A stretch of DNA of 64,000 nucleotides from Cymbidium sinense (taxonomy: Eukaryota > Streptophyta > Magnoliopsida > Asparagales > Orchidaceae). Of this stretch, positions 22,250 through 33,390 are shown piece by piece (position 1 is the stretch's first letter; every line of letters begins with the position of its first letter). The translations under genes were made by a program, and so were the position numbers. The stretch covers positions 92,739,666-92,803,665 of the forward strand of contig CM038216.1 of assembly GCA_021442155.1 (NCBI GenBank), read 5' to 3'. The notes under the pieces are model-generated. The model saw only the letters and a program-made list of their open reading frames with translations, ran no database searches and was not told where the DNA came from.

Positions 22250-24655
22250 AGTTTATCTTATGAGCCTATGTCCATGCATTCATCACAGCACAAACATAGA
22301 ACAAAAAAAAACCTAAAAAAAGCATGTTATTTCTATTGCACATCCAAAATAAATCAAGCTAAATTAAATTAATAAAAATAGGCCAATACGGTCGGGTACC
22401 GCTGTACACCCCGGAAGAAAGAAAAATGGTCAGTCGAGTTCTGCCCTTATACAACCCAGCCTAGAACTATAAGTTTAGATCTATGGGTCTTCTTTCCAAA
22501 AAAATTGTCCTTCTTTAGGGACATCCATCGGGCTCCACAGGGGACCACCGCACCATCTCTTGGTTGGGTCAGCTCTTGCTAATCCTAGACCCCATAGATC
22601 CTAACCTAATTCTAAGCTCAAATTTACATTTAAAATTCATAATAAATCCTAAGCCCTGCAAAACAGATGTTAGGAAATACACACAAAACACAAAGCGGTT
22701 ATATTTCACAAAATATATGGTCTTAGCAATAGTTGCTTGCTAAGCCCACCTATCCTATGGACTATGTTAAGGGATTTTCAGCACCTCCAAGCAAATAGCA
22801 TTTTTATGATTTATTTATTACAGTGATCCCTTTAACACAGTCCCCTACATAAAATAGTATTAATTATAAAAAGAATGCCCTACCTCTAGTCTAATGAACA
22901 AACAAACCTAACCATCCAATCTAAAGCAATACACCACACAGACATGTAAAACATGGCACAGAAGATTAAAGAAAATCATAGAATGATCTCACTTAGATTT
23001 TGAGTTTGTGACCTAAATAATCTAGTGTGTGTAGAAGAGGGGTTTGTGTGCTAAGGCTTTGCTAGGCTCTTTTAAGTTCAAATTTAAATTTGAAGTTTGA
23101 ATTTGCTTAATTTTTACCATTGGTTGGTTTAAATTCAAATGGTTTAGTGGTTTAATTCCCATTTTTATATTCATTTTATTGGGTTGAAGTAATATTTAAG
23201 TTTTTAAGAATGAGAAATAGAATGAATTTTATTTTAAGGTGAAACTCACTTTATTCCATATCCTAAATTGTAATGAAGTTTCAAAAGGTCTAACTAAGAT
23301 CCTTAAGTATATTAATTAATCCTTTTAATGTTATTTATGTTTGGATTTGATTTATGTTATTTCATTTGCTTGAATTACTTTGTTCAATTTAATTTATTTG
23401 ATTTGCTTCATTTTGAATTAAGTTATATGGGTTTTATTTGATTTGGCTCATGTTAATTTAAAGAGTTTAGATTTAAGTTTGATTTCATTCAATTTAACTT
23501 AAGTTGTTTAATTCATGGATTTGTAAGCTTAAGGTTTAAGTTTATTAATATGAATTAGTACCTTAGGTTTGTTCATGCATTAAGCTTAACCTAAAGTACT
23601 TAGGTTAATTATTTGATCTGATTTAATTGACCTAAGATTTAGATTCATTTTTAGATTCATTAGAAATGAGTGATTTCATTAAATTTTATTGATTAAAAAT
23701 TTAAGGTTTAAGTTAATTAATAATTTTGTTAACCTAAGGTTTTATTTCATTAACTTAAAATTAAATTTGATCACTTTAATTGACATAGGATATTTAGAGA
23801 AGTTCCTTAATATTTTTTTGATATTTGACTGAAAGGATTTAGAAATTTAACAACTCCTAATCCATAGATCAATTGGGATTGAAAATTTTCTAGCAAGTGG
23901 GGTTTCATTCCAATTTCAAGTGTTCAAAGTTTCATCTTGACTAGATTTGTAATTAGGGAGTAATTAGTGTTTTAATTATTTCATTAAAACCTAAATTAAG
24001 CCTAATTTATTGAGATTCAGTTAAGGGTTTTATTTTTCATAAATTTCTCAAAGAAATACCTTTCCAATGAGGGTTTATTCATAATTTTTGGCAAACTAGT
24101 TGATATATTTTGATTTAATTAAGTTCATGTTATTTAATTGAATTATTTAATTCATTTAGTTGCTTAATTAGGTCAATTTAAGGATTTTTAGGTTTAATTA
24201 AGTTTAAGTAATGTTTTAATGTTCACTGAAGTTCATTATGGTGATTTAAAGTTGTTAAATTAAAATTCCATAATTATTTCATTAAGGATTAATTAATTTA
24301 ATTAATTTAAGGGTTAAGAATATGAAATTTTAATTTTCTTTGAATTTAGTGAATTAAATCCCCAAAAATTCACCTGAGGTGTGTTTCATGCTTAATTTTA
24401 TTTCCTCAAAGGTTCAAATTAATTGGATTATTAATTTGAGAGTAATTAGGGTTTAATGTGTTTCAATTAAACCCAAATTAAGGGAAAAATATTCAGTAGA
24501 TGTTGGGATTTTAATTTCTATGGATTCCTCCCATCAATATGAATCAATAGAGCCCCCATTTGTATTTTTCGGATTTATATTTATTTATTTATGATTTTTT
24601 GAGGTTTTTGTGATTTTTAAAAATTTTAAAACCTTTATTTAACTAATTTTAACAT
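22250..24655. other. AT-rich non-coding DNA, no gene recognised
   Basis: Includes a moderately GC segment (22,380-22,620, GGTCGGGTACCGCTGTACACC and CCACAGGGGACCACCGC) and then 2 kb of TTAATTTAATT-type sequence (23,040-24,650). It may be untranslated or LTR sequence of a retroelement, but I see no primer-binding site, polypurine tract or protease/RT motif. Confidence 0.5.
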
Positions 24656-24900
24656 AATTTAAGTGATGGGCCCGCGTGAGATCCACGTGCCGCATGGCAC
24701 GCGGTTGCGTTGCATGTTCCGCCAAGTGGCATGCATGGGTTGGTCCACGAGCCCACGTGGGACTGCGTCAGCCTGCGCAGTTATGCGAGATGATCATGGA
24801 CCGTGCAATTGAAGATCAGATGGTCTGGATCGATCCCGCGGTTCTTAAAGGGCGAAAATCGATCCGATTTACCTAGATCTGGGCCGTCCGATCCAAATAC
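24656..24900. other. Isolated GC-rich segment with palindromic CACGTG-type words
   Basis: GC-rich island in AT-rich DNA, with GATCCACGTGCCGCATGGCA, CCCACGTGGGAC and CTGCGTCAGCCTGCGCAG. A similar GC-rich patch occurs at 60,190-60,300 (GCGCACTGCGTCAGCGCGCC, CACATGGCGCC) in the other AT-rich insertion, suggesting the two insertions may be distantly related retroelement parts. The 66-codon frame at 24,676-24,876 is probably chance. Confidence 0.45.
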
Positions 24901-26434
24901 ATGGATTGAATGATGGAGAGCTCATCTCCTTCATTTACTGCAAGAGTTGAGGGTCGTCCATAGTGTTTTCCTAATTGTGAATGATCTAGAGCATGAAATC
25001 AAGTGATTTCAATTTTTACACGATTGTTGAAGGATATCTTATGATTATATATGGTTTGATCTTATTGAAGATCACATTTCCTATGAAAATGACCACAACC
25101 AAAACTTTAAATAAAAAGCTCAAGGTTTTTAATTGCATGCCTCAATTTGTTGGATGATTAGCCTTGAAATTGATCCTAGAGCTTCAAAACATTGACTCGA
25201 ACTCACTTGCCAAAAGAATTGGGTTAATTCGTTACAGATTATTCCCTAGGTCAACCCTTGGCTTAAAAATTTTAGCTTTGGTGGTTTGCAATGGTTAAAG
25301 ACACTTGGGAGGGGGAAGAATTTTCATATGTGTTCGATTGGGATGTATGAAGGTGAAGGAAAGTTCAATTCTCCTTAGGGAAGTGTGTGTGTGTGGTTTT
25401 CTATATGGCCAAGATCTTTAAAGCTCTATTTCTTTTATTCCTTGGTCTATTTTGATGATGGAGGGTCTTGGAAGTTAGCTAATTCCCTCCTCTTCTATCC
25501 CACTCCTGTCCAAGGTGAAGAGGTGGGAAGAAGGAAGAAGGAATTTGGCCTCTTCGTTTCCTTTGCTTGCATTGTCCTATCTCCATTTGGATTTTATGTA
25601 ATAATGCAAGAAAAGTTTAAATGGCCTAATTAGGGATGTATCCTTCATTAGAAAGGTTTAAAGAAGTCTCATCCCCATCCCATGTGATTTGGTTGGAAGT
25701 GATTTGAATTTTCCTACTCATTTTATCTTATTTAACTCACTTAACCCAAATTGGGTTAAGTGAATTAAACCTAATTTCTTATGGGCCAAATGACCCATTT
25801 GACCCAATTACACCCAATAAGAATTTATGTTATGCCCATCGCCATCCCCATATGATTTAGGACAATCAATTTAGACTTATTTTGATTTTTCTAGGGTTTG
25901 AGTTCAATTTAGCTTATTTAGGTTATTTTGATTTAAGGAATTTAACTTACCTAATCTAGGCCTCAATGGACTCAAATTTCTTTTTCATCATGATCAAACA
26001 TGTTTATTTGATCATTTAAAATATTTTTGACAATTTTATTTGGTCAAATTTTAGTGGGTTGACTTTTTGACCAGGTCGGCCCCTTAAGTCAATTTTAGGT
26101 TGACTAGAGTTGACTTTAGATTTGACTTTGAACTTCCATTTTATTTTCATTGATTTACTTGATTTAATTTATGTTGGATATTTGACTTAATTTTGCATCA
26201 AACTAAGTAGATTGGATTTAGCTCAAGATGCATTTCCTAAATTACTAAGCATAGTGACTTGAATATTGAATTAGGAAATCCCTATTTGAACTTGAGCTCT
26301 TCTCATTGCTAAAATGACCTCTTCCAAAAATGAGGTCAACAAATGGACCACCAATATGTGTAGTGATTTGTCAGAATACACTGCACATATTGGTGTTGAC
26401 CAGTTTGATCAACATACAAGCATAAATTTGGGTA
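24901..26434. other. Non-coding flank up to the telomere-like array
   Basis: AT-rich DNA with GGGTTGACTTTTTGACCAGG near 26,056, a phrase reminiscent of plant retroelement untranslated or LTR DNA. The 82-codon frame at 25,385-25,633 has no recognisable domain. The segment ends with a hairpin (separate entry) and then CATAAATTTGGGTAAACCCT at the array boundary. Confidence 0.45.
26350..26394. other. Perfectly placed hairpin near the array boundary
   Basis: Left arm ACCAATATGTGTAGTG (26,350-26,365) pairs with CACTGCACATATTGGT (26,379-26,394): 16 base pairs with a single G-T wobble and a 13-base loop. It sits about 40 bases before the telomere-like repeats start. It could be the terminal hairpin of a mobile element. 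Confidence 0.75.
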
Positions 26435-27450
26435 AACCCTAAACCCTAAAAACCCTAGACCTAAAATCGTAAATCCTAAACCCTAAATTTTAAATCCTAA
26501 ACCCTAAACCCTCAACCCTAAACCTAAAATAATAAGCCTTAAACAAACCTTAAACCCTAAACCCTAAAAAGCTAAAAATCTAAACCTAAACTCAATAAAA
26601 TAAAAAGTAAATAAATAGAAAAACCTAAACCTAAACCTAAACCTAAAACAAAATAAAATAGAAAAACCTAAAACAAAATAAAATAAAATAAAAACATAAA
26701 CTAAAACCTAAACCTAAACTTAAACCCAAAAAAGAATTAAATAAAAAAAACTAAACTAAAATAAAATAAATAAAAGCCTAAACTAAACTAAAAATATAAA
26801 AAACCTAAATAAAATAAAACTAAACCTAAAATAAAAATAAAATAAACCAAAAATAAAATAAAATAAAAACTAAAAAATAAACCTAAAAAATAAACCAATA
26901 AATAAAACATAAAAATGAATAAAAAAAAACCTACACCCTAAACTAAAAAAACATAACATAAATAAAAAAATAAAATAAACCTAGACCTAAACTAAAATAA
27001 ACTAAACTAAAATAAATAAAACCTAACCCTAAACTTAAAATAAATTAAACATAAACCTAATATTAAACTAAATAAATTAAAATAAACTAAAAATAAGCTT
27101 AAACATAAACTAAAAAGTAAAACCTAGAAATAAACCTACAATATAAACCTAAAACCTAAATCTAAGAAAATAAAATAAAAACCTAAACTTAAACTTAAAA
27201 ATAAAAAATAAAACCTAAACCTAAAAAATAAAATAAAAATAAAAATAAACTAAAAAAGGCCTAAACCTAAACTTAGCCTAAAAAATATACTAAAATCAAA
27301 AACCTAAACTAAAATAAATAAACCTAAAATAAATATATTAAAATAAATTAAAATAAAAATAATCCTAAATAAAAATAAAAAATAAAATAAATTAAAATAA
27401 ATAAAAAATATACTAAATAAACATAAACCTACTAGTATACTTAATTTAAA
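26435..27450 (+). repeat. Telomere-like block (26,435-26,580) and composite-unit spacer 9
   Basis: Array resumes with AACCCTAAACCC; the spacer contains the expected word order, though AACTAAACCTAAAATAAAAA near 26,817 replaces the ATGTAAAAT landmark. The boundary motif AAACCTACTAGTATACTTAA lies at 27,425-27,444. Confidence 0.8.
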
Positions 27451-28514
27451 AATAAATAGATAAATAAATAAAATAAGTAAATAAATAAATAACCCCTAAG
27501 CCTAAACCCTAAACCCCCTAAATCTGCAACCCGAAACCCTAAACCATAAACCCTGAAACCCTTAACCATAAACCTTTAACCTAAACCTAAACCCTAAACC
27601 CTAAATCCAAAAACCCTAAAATCTACAACCCTAAACCCTAAACACTAAACCCCAAATCCTAAACCCTAAACCCAAAACCCAAAACCTTAAACCCTAAACC
27701 CTAAACCCTAAAAATCTAAAAACTTAAAAACCTAAACCTGAACTAAATAAAACCTAAAAGTAAAATAAATAAAAAACCTAAACCTAAACCTAAAAATAAA
27801 ATCTAATAAAAAATAAAAAACTAAACTAAAAAAATAAATAAACCTAAAAATAAAAAACTTAAATAAAATAAAAATTAATTTGAAAATAAAAACAAAATAA
27901 AATATAAATAAAATAAAAACCTAAACCTAAAAAATAAACCTAAAAAAATGTAAAAATAAATAAAAAATAAAACCTAAACTCCAAACTAAATAAAAAAACC
28001 TAAACTAAAAATAAACAAAATAAAATAAACCTAAACCAAACTAAAATAAAATAAAGTAAAATAAATAAAACCTAAACATAAACTTAAAATATAGCAAACC
28101 TAAACCCTAAACTAAATAAATAAAATAAACTAAAAATAAGCCAAAACCTAAGATAAAAAAATTAAACCTAAAAGTAAAGCTAAAATAAAAACCAAAAACT
28201 TAATCCTAAAAAAATAAAATAAAAACCTAAACCTAAACCTAAAAGTAAAAAATTAAACCTAAACCTAAAAAATAAAACAACAATAAAACTAAACTAAAAA
28301 ATGAACATAAACTTAAACCTAAACCTAGAAAAGAAAACTAAAATAAAAAAAACCTAAACTAAAATAAATAAACCTAGAATAAATAAAATAAACTAAATAA
28401 AAATAAAAAACTAGCCTAAATAAAAAGAAAAAATAAAATAAATTCAAATAAATAAAAAATAAACTAAAATAAACTAAATACAGCTAAACCTACCAATTTA
28501 CTTAATTTTTTAAA
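27451..28514 (+). repeat. Telomere-like block (to 27,720) and spacer 10
   Basis: An AAATAAATA run at 27,451-27,493 precedes irregular CCCTAAA variants. The spacer ends with AAACCTACCAATTTACTTAA at 28,486-28,505 and an A/T-run. No P0 or GRP piece in this unit. Confidence 0.8.
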
Positions 28515-29366
28515 AAGAAAAAAAACTAAACCTTAAACCCTAAACCCAAAACCCTAAATCTGAAACCTACAACCCTAAACCCTAAACCCAAAACCCAAAC
28601 CCTAACCCTAAGCTCTAAACCCTAAACCCTGAACCCTAAAACCCTAAGCCCTAAACTCATAACTAACCTAACTCCTTAACCCTAAAAACCCAAAACCATA
28701 ATGCCTAAACCCTAAACCCAAATCCCTAATCCCTAAACCCTAAGCTAACCCAAAAACCTAAATCCTAAACCCTAGAAAGCCTAAACCCTAAAGCCTAAAC
28801 AAAACTCCTGACCTAAACCCTAAACCTAAACCCTAATAAAGTTTAAACTTAAAACCATAAACCCTAACCCTAAACCCTAACCTAAACCCTTAACAATAAA
28901 CCAAAAAATAAAACCTAAAAATAAATAAAAAATAAAAGTAAAACCCTAAACTAAAAAAACCTAAACCAAAAATAAAAAAACATTAACCTAAACCTACACT
29001 AAAATAAACTAAACTAAAATGAATAAAACTGAAACCTATACCTAAACCCTAAACTAAATAAAATAAAATAAACTAAAAATAACTTAAACTTAAACTAAAA
29101 AAAGTAAAACCTAAAAATAATTCTAAAAGAAAAACCTAACACTTAAACAAAAATAAAAAAACAAAAAAATAAAATTTAAACCTAAAAATATAAAACTAAA
29201 CTAAAAAATAAACTAAAAAAAATCTAAACTATAATAAATAAACCTAAAGTAGATAAACTAAATTATATCAAAATAAAAAAAAAATAAACTAAAATAAATA
29301 AAAAATATGCTAAATAACCTAAATAAACCTAAACCTACCGATTTAATTAATTTCTTTGAAAAAAAA
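28515..29366 (+). repeat. Telomere-like block (to 28,910) and shortened spacer 11
   Basis: The spacer is only about 450 bases, missing its first half. The boundary motif AAACCTACCGATTTAATTAA lies at about 29,330-29,349. Confidence 0.8.
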
Positions 29367-29916
29367 ACCCTAAACCTTAAACTAACCCTAAACCCTACAC
29401 TATAATCCCTAAACTCTAAACCCTAAACCTTAAACCCTAAATCCTAACCCTAACCATAAACTGTAAACCCTAAAACCCTAAAACCCTAAACCCTAAAATT
29501 TAAACTAATGCTAAACCATAAACCCTAAACCCTAAAAACCTTAAACCCTAAAGCCTAAAGCCTAAACTCTAAAATAACCCTAAACCCTAAGCTAACCTTA
29601 AACCCTAAACCCTAAACCCTAAAACCTAAACACTAAAATCCTTAAACCCTAAAGCCTAAACACTAAACCCTAAACCTTAAACACTTAACCCTAAAAGCCC
29701 TGAACCCTAAGCTTTAATCCTTAACCCTAAACCCTATACCATAAAAGCATAAACCTTAAAACCATAAATCCTAAACATTAAACCCTAAACCCTAAACCCT
29801 TACCCTATAACCTAAACCCTAAACTTTAAAACCTAAACCTAATCCTAAAGTTACTAAATAAATTTAAAAAATGTAAACCTTAAAATCTAATAAACCTAAA
29901 CCTAAACCTAAACACT
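29367..29916 (+). repeat. Long telomere-like block and GRP leader
   Basis: About 470 bases of CCCTAAA variants including AGCCTAAA and CCTTAAA, then the leader AAAGTTACTAAATAAATTTA near 29,845 and AATCTAATAAACCTAAACCT. Confidence 0.85.
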
Positions 29917-30266
29917 AAGAATGGGTAACTGATGATAGAACATCACCCAACCAAAGCTAGATCTGCAGGAAAAGGTGGAGGCAAGCATAATGGTGGGGGA
30001 TCTAGAGGTGTTGTGGATATGGAGGTGGATCCATGACTCTTTGTGGTTTTGATGGGAACTAAGGAAATTGAAGAATGGCCGATCTGATATGCTATTTATT
30101 GAACTGTCTTTATAGAGATAGTTCTAGTTATATATGGTTTTAATTTGCTCTATGCATGCTCATTTTACATTTATGTTGTTGCTTGTGTCTTAGAAAACTT
30201 TGTGTGTTACTTCGTTGATGAAATTAAAAAGAAGAAATGTTGAATCTTAATTTGTTCTCTGTTAAA
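29917..30266 (+). pseudogene. Glycine-rich RNA-binding protein retro-fragment, copy 8 (internally deleted)
   Basis: The RRM end is broken by small deletions (AATGGGTAACTGATGATAG), and roughly 130 bases of the glycine region are missing: TGTGGATATGGAGGTGGATCC joins the first GGY block to the last. The 3' UTR is recognisable to GTTCTCTGTTAAAATAAATA. No usable frame. Confidence 0.87.
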
Positions 30267-31200
30267 ATAAATAACTAATAACAAAAAACCCTAGGCTAAA
30301 ACTTGAACCCTAAACCTAAAACATAAACCCTAAACCCTAAAAACTCTAAACCCCAGAACCTAAACCCTAAACCCTAAACCCTAAACCCTAAATCCCTAAA
30401 CCCTAAACCTTAAACCCTAAAACCAAAACCCTAAACCGTATAACCTACACCTAAACAAAATAAAATAAACCTAAACCTAAACTAAAATAAGCTAAACTAA
30501 AATAAATAAAACCTAAACCTAAAGCTAAAATATACTAAACCTAAACCTAAACTAAAAAAATAAAACCTAAAAATTAAGCTAAAATAAAAACCTAATGCCT
30601 AAATATAAATAAATAAAATAAAAATCTAAACATAAACCTAAAAAAAAAAAAAAAAACATAAACCTAAAAAATAAAATAAAAATAAAACTAAACTAAAAAA
30701 TGAACAAAAACCTAAACCTAAAAAATAAACTAAAATGAAAAACCTAAACTAAAATAAATAAACCTAAAATAAATAACCTAAACTAAATAAAAAAATAAAC
30801 TTAAATAAAAATAAAGAATAAAATAATAAATAAACATAAACCTACCTGTTTACTTAATTTTTTTAAAAAAAACCCTAAACCCTTAATTCTAAACCCTAAA
30901 CCCTATACCCTAAACCCTAAAACTAACCCTAAACCCTAAATCCTAAATCGTAAAACTACCCTAAACCCTAAACCCTAAAAAACCCTAAATCCTAAACCAT
31001 AAACCATAAACCTAAATAAAACTAAAATAAACCTAAAACCTAAATGCTAAACCCTAAACAAACCTAAACCCTAAACTAAAAACCATAAACCATAAACTAA
31101 ATAATAAAAACTAAAATAAACCTTCAAAACCCTAAATGCTAAACCCTAAACCCTAAACCTACAAACCTAAACCTAAACCTAAACCCTAAACCTAAACTAA
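30267..31200 (+). repeat. Telomere-like blocks around a shortened spacer 12
   Basis: CCCTAAA to about 30,440, spacer from 30,440 with its boundary motif AAACCTACCTGTTTACTTAA at 30,839-30,858, then CCCTAAA again to about 31,200. The spacer keeps only its second half. Confidence 0.78.
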
Positions 31201-32390
31201 ACTAAAACCTAAACCTAAACCTAAACTAAACTAAATAAATAAACCTAAACCTAAACAAAAATAAATAAATAAAATAAATAATCCCAAATAAAATAAAATA
31301 AAATAAATAAATAAACTAAATAAAATAAACTTAAACATAAATTAAACTAAAATAAACTAAACTAAACTAAACTAAACCTAAACCTAAACCTAAACCTAAA
31401 CCTAAACTAAATAAATTAAATAAATAAACCTAAACTAAAAATAAACTAAATAAATAAACTAAGCTAAACTAAACTAAACTAAAATAAACCTAAAACCTAA
31501 ACTAAATAAACCTAAAGCTAAATAAATAAAATTAACTAAGATAAAATAAACTAAACCTAAACCAAAATTAAAAATAAATAAACTAAACAAAATAAATAAA
31601 CCTTAACTTAATAAACTAAATAAATAAATAAACCTAAACTAAAATAAAAAATAAACCTAAACCTTAACCTAAATAAAAACCTAAAACTAAACCTAAACAT
31701 AAAATGATAAATAAAAATAAACCTAAACCTAAACCTAAACAAACCTAATAAACCTAAACTAAAATAAACATAAACTAAAACTAAATAAAATAAAATAAAA
31801 TAAACATAAACTAAAACTAAATAAAATAAAATAAAATAAACTAAAATAAATAAACCTAAACCTAAATAAAATAAACCTAAACTAAATAAACCTAAACCTA
31901 AATAAAACCTAAACCTAAACTAAATCTAAACATAAACCTAAACCTAAATAAGTAAACCTAAACTTAAATAAAACCTAAACCTAAACTAAATAAACCTAAA
32001 CCTTAACTAAAAATAAACCTAAACAAAATAAAACTAAACTAAATAAAACCTAAACCTAAACCTAAACTAAATAAAAAAATAAACTAAATAAATAAATAAA
32101 ATAAACCTAAACCTAAATTAACTAAACTAAACTAAACATAAAAAACTAAACTAAATAAATAAACTAAATAAAACCTAAAACCAAAATTATAATAAATAAA
32201 ATCAATAAATAAACTAAACTAAACCTAAACCTAAACCTAAACCTAAAGCTAAAAATAAACTAAACTAAACTACATTAAACTAAATAAAGCATAAATCTAA
32301 ACTAAATAAAATAAACAAGATAAACTAAATTAAATAAATAAACCAAAACATAAATAAATAAACCTAAATAAAAATAAAATAAAACTTAAA

Positions 32391-32450
32391 CCTAAACCTA
32401 AACCTAAACCTAAACCTAAACCTAAACCTAAACCTAAACCTAAACCTAAA
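32391..32450 (+). repeat. Perfect (CCTAAA)10 hexamer run
   Basis: Ten uninterrupted six-base units, i.e. TTTAGG rather than the plant heptamer TTTAGGG, within the degenerate array. Confidence 0.95.
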
Positions 32451-33390
32451 CTAAACTAAAATTAATTAAAATAAACTAAACCAAATAAATAAACCTAAAC
32501 CTAAACTAAACTAAAAATAAACTAAAATAAAATTAAACTAAATAAAGATATAAATAAATAAACCTAAACTAATCTAAACTAAATAAACCTAAACTTAAAC
32601 CTAAACCTAAACAAAATAAAATAAAATAATAAAAAAATAAACTAAATAAAATATACCTAATCCTAAACTAAATAAATAAACTAAATAAAATAAAATAAAA
32701 TAAACTTTAACATAAACTAAGTAAATAATCTAAATAAACTAAATAAAATTAAACTAAAATAAACCTAAACTAAATAAACCTAAAAGCTAAACCTAAACTA
32801 AACTAACCTAAACTAAAATAAATAAAATAAACTACCAAACTAAATAAAATAAACCTAAACTAAAGTAAACTAAACTAAATAAAACCTAAACCAAAACTTA
32901 AAACCTAAACTAAAATAAACCTAAACCTAAAGCTAAACCTAAAGAAACTAAAACCTAAACCTAAACTTAAACTAAACCTAAACATAAGCCTAAACTAAAA
33001 TAAACTAAACTAAACTAAAATAAACCTAAAGAAAAACCTAAAATAAATAACTAAATAATCCTAAACCTAAACCTAAAATAAACCTAAACCTAAACCTAAA
33101 CTAAATAAATAAACCTAAACCTAAACCTAAGATAAACTAAACCTTAAAAAAATATAAATTAAATAAAATAAACTAAATAAACTAAACTAAACCAAAACAT
33201 AATCCTAAACCTAAAAAATAAAAATAAATCTAAACTAAAACCTAAATCTTAAATAAATAAAAAATAAACTAAATAACTAAATAAACTAAATAAACTTAAA
33301 CCTAAATAAACCTAAACTAAACTAAATAAATAAATATAAAAATAAATTAAATAAACGTAAACTAAACTAAATAAACTAAACTAAAAACCT

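Noticed and set aside
22380..22700. LTR retrotransposon internal region
   Set aside because: No primer-binding site, polypurine tract, protease, reverse transcriptase or integrase motif was seen in any frame nearby.
24676..24876. Small frames in non-repeat segments (also 502-705 minus, 20,058-20,354, 20,424-20,630 minus, 25,385-25,633, 59,733-59,933)
   Set aside because: No recognisable domain, composition follows local DNA, several lie inside tandem or dispersed repeats; expected by chance over this length.
26350..26394. Helitron 3' end
   Set aside because: The hairpin is not followed by a CTRR-type terminus at the right distance, and no matching 5' TC end was found.
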